A stretch of 64,000 nt of DNA, taken from the NCBI GenBank assembly GCA_017994695.1, contig JAGOKF010000013.1:1-64000 (forward strand). The letters run 5' to 3'. The first letter of the stretch is position 1. Every line of letters starts with the position of its first letter. The DNA comes from Myxococcota bacterium (GTDB taxonomy: Bacteria > Myxococcota_A > UBA9042 > DTJE01). The translations under genes were made by a program, and so were the position numbers. Positions 1-7,069 of the stretch are shown here, in pieces. Below the pieces are notes generated by a model. The model ran no database searches. It was not told where the DNA came from and saw only the letters and a program-made list of their open reading frames with translations.

Positions 1-1
1 C

Positions 2-517
2 CCCGAGGCCCCGCCCTCCCGGGCCTGGTGGAAACTGGAGGAGGCCCTGCTGTGCACCGGCCTGCATCCCCGGCCCGGGGAGAAGGCCGTGGACATCGGC
101 TGCTCGCCGGGAGGGGCGTCCCTGGCCCTGCTGCAACGGGGCCTCCTGGTCTGGGGCGTGGACCCGACGCCCGTCGATCCCTCCCTGTTCCGGCGGCCGG
201 GTCCCGGGCGCTTCACCCACCTCCAGAGGCCGGTCCAGGCAGTCCACCCCGGGGACCTCCCCCGGGATCTCCAGTGGATGGTGGTGGACATCAACGAGGG
301 CCCCGACCGGGTCCTGCCGGAGGTCCGGCGACTGGTCCGGGGACAACGCCTCCGGGGCCTGCTGGTCACCGTGAAGGCGAACCGCCTGGAGGTGGCCGAC
401 CGGATCCCGGACATCGAGGCCGCCCTGCGGGACCTGGGCTTCCGGGAGGTGCGCCTGTTCCAGGGATACCACCATCACCGGGAGTTCCTGGCGGCGGCCT
501 GGGGTCAGCGGGGATAG
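2..517 (+). CDS. RlmM-like 23S rRNA 2'-O-methyltransferase, C-terminal part (5' truncated by window edge)
   Basis: The reading frame is open from base 2, so the gene begins before the window. The visible part starts with PSRAWWKLEEALL, followed by the SAM-binding loop DIGCSPGGAS. It then shows VVDINEGP, LVTVKAN and a terminal YHHHREFLAA. This order fits the K-D-K-E catalytic tetrad of RrmJ/RlmM-type (FtsJ-like) ribose methyltransferases: Lys in SRAWWK, Asp in VVDIN, Lys in TVKAN and Glu in HREF. RlmM methylates the 2'-OH of a cytidine in 23S rRNA. The stop codon lies 13 bases inside the 3' end of the convergent nuclease gene. The N-terminal THUMP-like part, which would separate RlmM from other FtsJ-type enzymes, is outside the window, so the family is firm and the exact substrate is not. 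Confidence 0.75.
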   Translation, partial: PEAPPSRAWWKLEEALLCTGLHPRPGEKAVDIGCSPGGASLALLQRGLLVWGVDPTPVDPSLFRRPGPGRFTHLQRPVQAVHPGDLPRDLQWMVVDINEGPDRVLPEVRRLVRGQRLRGLLVTVKANRLEVADRIPDIEAALRDLGFREVRLFQGYHHHREFLAAAWGQRG

Positions 518-1359
518 ACCTTCCGGTGCTTCGGGTCGTACTCGACCCGGTCCACCACCTCTCCCGTCGGGTCCATCAGCGTCGCCACGTCCCCCCGGTT
601 CGACCACATGGGCCGGGCCTGGCGCCAGAAGAGCCGGATGGGCTGGTCCGGGGAGGTCTGGTCGTCCCCGGACCCGCTGGCCAGCGTGACGGTGTGGCCA
701 CCGGGGACCACCACGGGCCCGAAGACGTACCGGTCCCCGTGCTCGTTGCTGACGATCCAGCCCTCGAGGGACCGCGGCTCGGCTCGCAGGTTCGCGATCC
801 GCAGGTACTCGGCGTTCAGGTCCGCCGAGTCGTCGCCGATGGGATTCGCGTGGAACGACGTGATGTGGAAGTCGCCCCGGTACCGGTCCGTGGCCCAGAT
901 GCCGACCCGCCGGGCCCGGGCCCGTTCCTGGACCTCCAGCAGCCTGGCGGCCTCCTCCCGGTCCACGGGGGGGATCAGGAAGACGTGGGCGAGCCCGGCC
1001 TCCACCAGGGCCGATGCCAGGCTCCGGTCCCCCACGCGGATGTCCGTGACCAGGCGCCCGTAGCGGTCCTTCCGGTCCTCCCGGACCCGCACGTCCTTGC
1101 GCCCGACCATCCCCAGGGCGAACTCCCGGGCCTCCAGCCCCAGGGGCTCGTCGATCTCGGGACAGTTGACCCCGCCCAGGCGGACCCGCTGCCGCCCGGC
1201 CAGCACCACCGTGTCCCCGTCCACCACCCGCTCGACGAAGGCCGGGACATAGGGATCCCCGGAGGCCTCCCCGGGGACCCGGGGCGCGGCGCAGGCGCAA
1301 AGCAGGGCCATCCCCAGCACGCCCGCCGCGAAATCCAGGATCCGGGACCTCCGCCCCAT
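505..1359 (-). CDS. Lipoprotein with thermonuclease (SNase) domain and C-terminal lamin-tail domain
   Basis: This is a 284-residue protein. Its hydrophobic N-terminus ends in a cysteine-rich stretch (LLCACA, lipidation probably at Cys23), so it is probably a membrane-anchored periplasmic or outer-membrane lipoprotein. Residues about 41-157 form a staphylococcal-nuclease fold: VVDGDTVVL, then RVRLGGVNCPEID, which supplies the Arg60/Glu68 equivalents, and DRYGR, whose Arg102 corresponds to the third catalytic Arg. Residues about 165-284 look like a lamin-tail (LTD) domain, with EYLRIANLRAEPRSLEGW and a late VDRVEYDP strand. SNase-LTD pairs are known in bacteria and are thought to be secreted nucleases. 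The gene stands alone and overlaps the end of the upstream methyltransferase tail to tail. The next gene upstream on the same strand ends 25 bases away, so it could be cotranscribed with the cytochrome operon. Confidence 0.85.
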   Translation of the reverse strand: MGRRSRILDFAAGVLGMALLCACAAPRVPGEASGDPYVPAFVERVVDGDTVVLAGRQRVRLGGVNCPEIDEPLGLEAREFALGMVGRKDVRVREDRKDRYGRLVTDIRVGDRSLASALVEAGLAHVFLIPPVDREEAARLLEVQERARARRVGIWATDRYRGDFHITSFHANPIGDDSADLNAEYLRIANLRAEPRSLEGWIVSNEHGDRYVFGPVVVPGGHTVTLASGSGDDQTSPDQPIRLFWRQARPMWSNRGDVATLMDPTGEVVDRVEYDPKHRKVYPR

Positions 1360-1384
1360 GGCCGCCCGCCTCCCCGGGCCGATC

Positions 1385-2752
1385 TCAGGCCCCGTGGCGC
1401 TTCCGGGTGTTGCGGACCAGGTGGGCCACGATGTAGGACAGGAAGAACCCCATCATGCCCGCCAGCGCCACGATGTAGATCCGCTCCACCAGCCCCGGCA
1501 GCCAGTGCCGCTCCCGGGCCAGGGCCGCGTGGATGCGCCCGGTCTGGATCGGCCGGGAGACGTCCTCGATACGATGGCACTTCCCGCAGGTCTTCGGGAG
1601 GTTGTCCGGGTGGGTCGAGGCCTTCGGGTCCGTGTGGGCCCGGATGTCGTGGGCCTCGTGGCACGATGCGCAGTTGGCCACCCGGGTGTCCCCCAGTCTC
1701 GCCGAGGCCCCGTGGTAGGACTCCAGATAGGTGGATTCCCGGGCCTCGGGGATGCCGTAGCGGTTCAGCATCGCCGCCTGGGCATGGCACTTGAGGCAGG
1801 TCGCCGCGACCTTCGAGGCGTAGGTCGAGGACTCGGCCCGGTAGTGGGACTGGATCGTGTGGGACCGGTGGCAGTCGGTGCAGACCGGGACGTCCAGGTT
1901 CCCCTCCTCCAGGGGCTTGCCGTGGACGCTCTGGCGATAGAGGTCCAGCACGCCCTGGTGGCACTTCCCGCAGGTCCCGGGCACCCGGGCCCGGGCGATT
2001 CGGTTGCGCTCCGAGTCCCGTCCGTGCTCGATGTCGTGGAACCCGTGGCAGTCGCTGCACGTCGCCGACACCAGCAGGCCCGACCGGCTGATGGCCAGGC
2101 CGTGCACGCTGCCGAAGTAGTCCTTCACGGCCTGCACGGACTCCGGCGGCAGGCCCAGGTCGGTCCGGGTGTGGCACTTCGCGCAGGTCTCGGCCTGGGC
2201 CAGGCGGTGGACCGTGGACCGGGGGTCTTCGGGCCGCCGGATGTCGTGCCCCCCGTGGCAGTCGGAACAGGTCGCGGCCTGCTCGGCCCGGGACTGCCCG
2301 TGCCAGGACTCCTGGAAGACCTTCCACTCCCGGTCATGGCAGGCGCCGCAGCGCGTGGCGATGCGGCGATGACGGCCGTGATTGCCCTGGCTGGAGGTGA
2401 CGTCGTGGGTCCCGTGGCAGTCGATGCAGGAGGGACCGTCGTCGCCGGCCTCGCCGTGAACGCTGGCCTTCAGGGCCTCCGGCGCCTGCTGGTGGCACCG
2501 CACGCAGTCCACCTTCGGGGGCTTCGGGTGCTCGTCGTCGGCGACCTCCACGTCGCCGTGGCACGCCACGCAGGGGCCGTTCCCGCTCCCGCCTCCCAGG
2601 CGCAGGTGGGGCGACTGCCGGAATCCCTCGTCCGACGCCACCTCCGAGTGGCAGTCCAGGCAGGGCGCCTCCGCCCGGGCCCCGGGCAGAAAGGCGATCC
2701 AGGCGACGAGGAAGGCGATTCCCTGGAAACCGATCCGGTGCCGCCCTTTCAT
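1385..2752 (-). CDS. Thirteen-haem c-type cytochrome with C-terminal membrane anchor
   Basis: The 455-residue product begins with a signal sequence (FQGIAFLVAWIAFLPGARA). It then carries thirteen CxxCH haem-binding motifs, beginning CLDCH, CVACH and CVRCH and ending CASCH, CGKCH. Many are followed by H(D/T)I segments, and SVHG/SWHG/SYHG segments recur between motifs and may supply distal His ligands. A single hydrophobic segment (IYIVALAGMMGFFLSYIVAHLV) followed by basic residues ends the protein, so it is probably anchored in the inner membrane and faces the periplasm. It is the last gene of the kinase / receiver-cytochrome b operon and overlaps that gene by four bases (ATGA), which couples their translation. 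Functionally it is the obvious electron partner of the membrane cytochrome b encoded just upstream. The terminal acceptor cannot be read from the sequence. Confidence 0.9.
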   Translation of the reverse strand: MKGRHRIGFQGIAFLVAWIAFLPGARAEAPCLDCHSEVASDEGFRQSPHLRLGGGSGNGPCVACHGDVEVADDEHPKPPKVDCVRCHQQAPEALKASVHGEAGDDGPSCIDCHGTHDVTSSQGNHGRHRRIATRCGACHDREWKVFQESWHGQSRAEQAATCSDCHGGHDIRRPEDPRSTVHRLAQAETCAKCHTRTDLGLPPESVQAVKDYFGSVHGLAISRSGLLVSATCSDCHGFHDIEHGRDSERNRIARARVPGTCGKCHQGVLDLYRQSVHGKPLEEGNLDVPVCTDCHRSHTIQSHYRAESSTYASKVAATCLKCHAQAAMLNRYGIPEARESTYLESYHGASARLGDTRVANCASCHEAHDIRAHTDPKASTHPDNLPKTCGKCHRIEDVSRPIQTGRIHAALARERHWLPGLVERIYIVALAGMMGFFLSYIVAHLVRNTRKRHGA

Positions 2753-3852
2753 GACCGCACCTCCTCGCGGCCCTCGGCCACGGCCGGCCTTCCCGTCAGG
2801 GCCTCGTACCACAGCGGGTGCTCCTCGATCATCTCCTCCCGGCCGATGCGCCCCGTCAGCCAGACCCGGCTCATCGGGAACACCCCGGGTCGCCAGTGGA
2901 CGTTGTACATGTGCCAGATGGCGATGGTCAGGATGGCCAGGATGGCCTCGTACCGGTGGACCACCTTGGCCAGGTCCACCACCCAGAGGGGAGCCACCCG
3001 GAGCACCGCGTCGGTGAACCACAGCACCAGTCCGCTGAGGACCATCACCAGCGTCCCCCAGACCACCCCGAAGTACTCGAACTTCTCGAAGAAGGTGTAC
3101 TGGCCGGCCCGGGGCTTCTCCCGGCGCAGCCCGAAGGTGAAGAGGATGTTCCCCCAGGCCTCCTTCAGGTCCCCGGGGATCCGGGGCAGGATGGCCCGGA
3201 AGTTCCGGTTCCCGTCCTCGGTGTAGAGGATGTAGCCCACGTGGTAGATGCTGAGGCCCATCAGGGCCACGGCGGCGATGCGGTGCATCAGGCCCCGGAG
3301 GTAGGAGGAGTCCTCGAAGAAGAACACCCCCCGGAAGGTGTCGGGGAAGAAGAGGGGCACCCCGGTCAGGGCCAGCAGCGTGAAGGTCACCACCATCACG
3401 AAATGCTGCACCACCACGGGCCGGGTGAACCGGAGGAAGCCGCGACGCTCCTCTGCCGCCCGGATCCGCTCCTCGCGGATGCCGGCCAGGCGCTCCACGA
3501 AGGCCCGCAGTTCCTCGGGCCCGAAGGGCTTTTCGATGTAGTCCAGCGCCCCCAGTTTCATCGCGTCCACCGCCGATTCCACCGAGGCGTAGCCCGTCAT
3601 CATCGCGAAGTCCGCGTCGGGGCGCAGTCGGCGGCCCTGCTCCAGCACCTCGAGCCCGCCCATCCCCGGCATCTTGAGGTCCGTGAAGACCAGGTCGAAG
3701 GTCTCCTCCCGGAGCCTCTCGAGCCCCGCCTCCCCGGAGGGGGCCACCGCCACGTCCCACCGGTCCGGTTCCCCCTCGAAGACCTTCCGGAAACTCTCCC
3801 GGATGACCTCCTCGTCGTCGATCACCAGCAGGCGCCTGCGCATCCTGGACAT
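2749..3852 (-). CDS. Response-regulator receiver domain fused to a b-type membrane cytochrome
   Basis: Residues 1-125 are a complete CheY-like receiver: acidic pair Asp12/Asp13, phospho-acceptor Asp58 in VFTDLKMPG, Thr86 in MMTGYAS and Lys108 in YIEKPFG. After a short charged linker (RAAEERR), residues about 140-330 form a multi-pass membrane cytochrome b of the b561 / formate-dehydrogenase-gamma kind. Candidate haem ligands are H150, H190, H204, H299 and H314/H319 (AIWHMYNVH). The frame is open throughout, with no sign of a frameshift, so this is a true fusion of 367 residues. Receivers normally drive DNA-binding or enzymatic outputs; here the output is an electron-transfer module. The cognate kinase ends 18 bases upstream and the 13-haem cytochrome starts inside the stop codon. 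I infer that phosphorylation gates electron flow or complex assembly. Confidence 0.85.
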   Translation of the reverse strand: MSRMRRRLLVIDDEEVIRESFRKVFEGEPDRWDVAVAPSGEAGLERLREETFDLVFTDLKMPGMGGLEVLEQGRRLRPDADFAMMTGYASVESAVDAMKLGALDYIEKPFGPEELRAFVERLAGIREERIRAAEERRGFLRFTRPVVVQHFVMVVTFTLLALTGVPLFFPDTFRGVFFFEDSSYLRGLMHRIAAVALMGLSIYHVGYILYTEDGNRNFRAILPRIPGDLKEAWGNILFTFGLRREKPRAGQYTFFEKFEYFGVVWGTLVMVLSGLVLWFTDAVLRVAPLWVVDLAKVVHRYEAILAILTIAIWHMYNVHWRPGVFPMSRVWLTGRIGREEMIEEHPLWYEALTGRPAVAEGREEVRS

Positions 3853-3870
3853 CTCCGTCGATCCTCCCTG

Positions 3871-5391
3871 TCAGGAACCCCTCGAACCCTCGTTGGAATC
3901 CCCATCCAGTGGCAGCGACACCCGGAAGGTCGTTCCCTTCCCCCGGTGGGATTCCACGTCGATCTGGCCGCCGTGATCCGTGACGATGCCCCAGGAAATG
4001 GACAGTCCCAGGCCCGTTCCCTTGCCCTCCTTCGTGGTGAAGAAGGGCTCGAACAGGTGGGGCAGGTCCTCGGACCGGATGCCCGTGCCGGTGTCCGCGA
4101 CCTCGATCCAGGCCGTCCGGCCGTCTGCGGACACCCCCTTCCGCACCCGGAGCCGCCCTCCCCCGGGCATCGCGTCCAGGGCGTTCACCATCAGGTTCAC
4201 GAGCACCTGCTGCATCCGGGAGACGTCCAGCCGCATCCCGGGCAGTTCCGGGCCCTCCACCGACAGTTCCACCCCCTGCTTCAGGGCGATGTGGCGGATC
4301 ATCTCCAGGGCCTGTCCCAGGGGGACGTCCAGGGAGGCCCGGGACCAGTTCGGTTTCGCCTGCCGGGCGAAATCCAGCAGCCCCTTGACGATTTCCCGGG
4401 CCCGGGCCGCCTCGCGGTACAGGGTCTCCAGGTCGCCCCGCCGGGGATCCTGGGCGTCCATCCCCTCCTTCAGGTTCCCGGCGATCAGCATCACCCCGGT
4501 CAGGGGGTTGTTGATCTCGTGGGCGATCCCGGCGGCCAGGCGTCCCACGACCCCCAGGCGTTCCGTCTGTAGCAGCCGTCCCCGGGTCTCCTTCAGGCGC
4601 GCCGTCATCTCGTTGAAGGCCCGGGCGACCTCCCCCAGTTCGGTGTCCCCCAGGTCCGCCACCCGGGCGTCCAGGTTCCCCGAGGTGACCTGCTGGATGC
4701 CCCGCACCAGCCGCCGGACCGGCCGGGTCACCAGTGCCATCAGCAGCAGCAGCACGACCGCGGACAGCCCCGCCAGCAGCGCCAGCGCCCCGATCAGGAC
4801 GCCCTCCCGGAAGCGGCCCATCGCCGCTTCCATCCGCCGCAGCGACAGGCTCAGGTCCACGACCCCGAGGACCTTCTGGCTCGGGGGATGGACGTGGCAG
4901 GGGGCCGAGGAGCAGTCCGGGGCATTGTACAGCGGCTCCACCAGCGTGAAGACCCGGTGGCCCCGGGCGTCCCGGTAGGTGGTCGCCCGGTCCTCCCGGG
5001 CCAGGGAGTCCAGCGGCCGTTTCCCCGCGTGACATCCCCGGCAGGCATCGTCGGTGGTGGGCACCTTCCGCCCGGCCTCCCCGGGGTCCGAACTGAAGGC
5101 GATGACGCCGTCCTTGTTGAAGATGCGGAAACTGGAGAGGTCCTCCCCGGTGGCCAGGTCCCGCACCGCGGCCCCGATGGACTCGCGGTCGTTGCGGAGC
5201 ATCGCGTGGCGGAGGCTCCGGACCAGCAGGTCCGACAGGCGATGGCCCCCCTCGTACACCTCCTCCAGCACCTGCCGTTCCATGTGCCGCACGGCGAGGT
5301 ACGACCCGACCCCGAGTCCCAGGGCCAGGGCGATCGCCACGGCCGTCATCACCCGGAAACCGATCCGTCTCCGCAAAGGTTCCTGCCCCAT
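3871..5391 (-). CDS. Sensor histidine kinase with periplasmic c-haem sensor domain
   Basis: The 506-residue protein starts at ATG 5391; the frame stays open further upstream but only as a shadow of the isomerase gene. A first membrane helix spans about residues 11-33 and a second about 199-222. Between them is a periplasmic domain with a CRGCH haem motif (C117/C120/H121) and a CSSAPCH motif (C160/C165/H166, CX4CH), plus FNKDGVIAFSS and the LGVVDLSLSL strand typical of haem-containing sensors in multihaem-cytochrome bacteria. A HAMP domain follows (about 219-271). The HisKA box is at AAGIAHEINNPLTG (phospho-acceptor H291), and an ATPase domain shows NLMVNALDAM, DTGTGI and GKGTGLGL. It probably senses redox potential, oxygen or NO and phosphorylates the receiver domain of the next gene. 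Confidence 0.92.
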   Translation of the reverse strand: MGQEPLRRRIGFRVMTAVAIALALGLGVGSYLAVRHMERQVLEEVYEGGHRLSDLLVRSLRHAMLRNDRESIGAAVRDLATGEDLSSFRIFNKDGVIAFSSDPGEAGRKVPTTDDACRGCHAGKRPLDSLAREDRATTYRDARGHRVFTLVEPLYNAPDCSSAPCHVHPPSQKVLGVVDLSLSLRRMEAAMGRFREGVLIGALALLAGLSAVVLLLLMALVTRPVRRLVRGIQQVTSGNLDARVADLGDTELGEVARAFNEMTARLKETRGRLLQTERLGVVGRLAAGIAHEINNPLTGVMLIAGNLKEGMDAQDPRRGDLETLYREAARAREIVKGLLDFARQAKPNWSRASLDVPLGQALEMIRHIALKQGVELSVEGPELPGMRLDVSRMQQVLVNLMVNALDAMPGGGRLRVRKGVSADGRTAWIEVADTGTGIRSEDLPHLFEPFFTTKEGKGTGLGLSISWGIVTDHGGQIDVESHRGKGTTFRVSLPLDGDSNEGSRGS

Positions 5392-5405
5392 CGGCGCCGG
5401 GATGG

Positions 5406-5435
5406 AGTGTAGGGGCAGGGCCTTCCCCCCGTCAA
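5406..5435 (-). promoter_or_regulatory. Candidate promoter for the haem kinase / cytochrome operon
   Basis: On the minus strand TTGACG (5430-5435) is followed after 18 bases by TACACT (5406-5411). Transcription would start only about 8 bases before the kinase ATG, so the leader would be very short. It is a fair -35/-10 match in a region otherwise without coding function, but unproven. Confidence 0.35.
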
Positions 5436-5547
5436 CAATTCCGGTATGGCCAGGTCCGAATTCCCCCGGGGCTCCGAACCCGGCGATCCGGGATACAATC
5501 GCGTCCTCCGGATCGGACCGGAGCCACTGGAACCAGGAGGCAGCAAG

Positions 5548-6168
5548 ATGAGAACCCTCTGGATCAGCCTGATGGTGATGGCCCTGGCCGCTTGCGCGAA
5601 GAAGGCGCCGGAAACGCGTCCCGAGGCGCGCCCGGCCGCCGCCCCGGCCCCGGCCGCCCAGGCCCCCGCTCCCGCCCCCGCGCCCCCCGTCGAGGTCGTC
5701 CTCGACACGAACCTCGGGGAGATCGTGCTCGAACTCCACCCCGACAAGGCACCCAAGACGGTGGAAAACTTCCTGAAACTGGCCCGCCAGGGCTTCTATG
5801 ACGGGATCCTGTTCCACCGGGTGGTCCCGGGGTTCGTGATCCAGGGCGGGGACCCCAAGACGAAGGACCCGGCCCTGAAGGCCGAGTGGGGCACCGGCGA
5901 CCCGGGATACCGCTTCGCCGACGAGCCCGTGAAGGGGGAGTACACCCGGGGGGCACTGGCGATGGCGAACTCGGGACCCGACACGAACGGAAGCCAGTTC
6001 TTCATCTGCCTCCAGGACCTGTCCGGGCGGCTGCCGAAGAAGTACAACTGGTTCGGCCAGGTGAAGTCGGGCATGGAGGTGGTCGACCGGATCGCCGCCC
6101 TGCCCCGGGACGACCGGGACTGCCCCACCGAGCCCGCCGTGATCCGGAAGGCGACGGTCCGGGACTGA
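5548..6168 (+). CDS. Lipoprotein cyclophilin-type peptidyl-prolyl cis-trans isomerase
   Basis: The start at ATG 5548 has an AGGAGG Shine-Dalgarno seven bases upstream and opens directly into a lipoprotein signal peptide (MRTLWISLMVMALAAC, lipidated Cys16). An Ala/Pro-rich linker (residues about 20-45) precedes a compact cyclophilin domain with TNLGEIVLEL, APKTVENFL, ILFHRVVPGFVIQGGDP, MANSGPDTNGSQFFI and FGQVKSGMEVVD. The Arg in FHRV and the Gln and Phe of SQFF are the usual active-site residues. It accelerates proline isomerisation and probably helps fold envelope proteins. A TACAAT hexamer at 5494-5499 could be its -10 element. The gene is divergent from the kinase operon and convergent with the permease gene, whose stop lies nine bases past its own. 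Confidence 0.93.
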   Translation: MRTLWISLMVMALAACAKKAPETRPEARPAAAPAPAAQAPAPAPAPPVEVVLDTNLGEIVLELHPDKAPKTVENFLKLARQGFYDGILFHRVVPGFVIQGGDPKTKDPALKAEWGTGDPGYRFADEPVKGEYTRGALAMANSGPDTNGSQFFICLQDLSGRLPKKYNWFGQVKSGMEVVDRIAALPRDDRDCPTEPAVIRKATVRD

Positions 6169-6177
6169 CCCCCGCCC

Positions 6178-6951
6178 TCATCCCCGGAACACCTGCCACG
6201 CCAGGCGCACCAGCAGGGCCAGGACCACCAGCAGGAAGAAGCGCCGGACCCAGGCGGAACCGAGCCGCACCGCGACCCGTGCCCCCAGCAGTCCCCCGGC
6301 GAGGTTGGTGGCCGCCAGGGACAGGCCCAGGGCCGGCAGCCAGGCCCCCCGGCTGCCGAACAGCGCCAGCGCCCCCAGGTTCGACCCCAGGTTCGCCACC
6401 TTGGCCAGGGCGCTCCCCTTCAGGAAGTCCATCCCCAGGGCCCAGACGAAGAGCAGCAGCAGCAGGGAACCGGTCCCGGGACCGATCAGGCCGTCGTAGA
6501 ACCCCATGCCCAGGGCGATCAGCGCCGCCGTGCCCCGCTCGCCGTTCCGTCCCATCCGGGGGCGGGACGCCGATCCCAGGGAGGGGCTGAGGACCACCAC
6601 CCACCAGACCCCGAAGAGCACCCCGACCATCACCGGCCGGAACACACCCGGGTCCAGCAGCCACGTCAGCCGGGCGCCCGCGGCGGCCCCGAGGATCGCC
6701 GCCAGCAGGGGCCCCGGGACGTCCCCCGGACCCAGCAGTCCTCGCCGGCCGTACTGCCACGCCGCCCCGCCGGTCCCCACCACCGCGGCCATCTTGTTGG
6801 TCCCCAGCACCGTGGGCAGGGGGGTTTCCAGGGGCAGGCCCAGCAGCAGGGCCGGCAGCAGGATCAGCCCGCCGCCCCCGGCGATGGCGTCCACGAATCC
6901 CGCCAGGCCCGAGGCCGCCAGCAGCCAGGCCATCACCTCCCAGTCCGGCAT
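6178..6951 (-). CDS. TSUP (TauE/SafE, YfcA-type) membrane permease
   Basis: This is a 257-residue, highly hydrophobic protein with seven to eight predicted membrane helices and the internal duplication typical of TSUP transporters. The N-terminal signature is GFVDAIAGGGGLILLP and the related C-terminal signature is GFYDGLIGPGTGSLLLL. The TVLGTNKMAAVVGT and ALAKVANLGSN segments after them are also family-typical. Members move sulfite, sulfoacetate, thiosulfate or other small anions across the inner membrane; nothing nearby identifies the substrate. A purine-rich AAGGGGG lies just before the ATG. The length matches the family and no truncation is visible. Confidence 0.9.
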   Translation of the reverse strand: MPDWEVMAWLLAASGLAGFVDAIAGGGGLILLPALLLGLPLETPLPTVLGTNKMAAVVGTGGAAWQYGRRGLLGPGDVPGPLLAAILGAAAGARLTWLLDPGVFRPVMVGVLFGVWWVVVLSPSLGSASRPRMGRNGERGTAALIALGMGFYDGLIGPGTGSLLLLLFVWALGMDFLKGSALAKVANLGSNLGALALFGSRGAWLPALGLSLAATNLAGGLLGARVAVRLGSAWVRRFFLLVVLALLVRLAWQVFRG

Positions 6952-7069
6952 GGCCCCCTTCCCCTGTCGAAAGCCGGTCGATTCCTCGGTTGGAAACCCG
7001 CCGATCCCCGGTCGTCTCCCCGTCGGACCCCGTCGGACATGGCACCGTACCTCCCGGAATTCGTTCCGT

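Noticed and set aside
28-1794. 588-codon plus-strand frame at the window start
   Set aside because: Gly/Pro/Arg/Val-rich shadow of the methyltransferase, nuclease and cytochrome genes.
5392-5817. N-terminal extension of the haem kinase
   Set aside because: It lies antisense to the isomerase gene and lacks domain character; MGQEP at 5391 leads straight into the first membrane helix.
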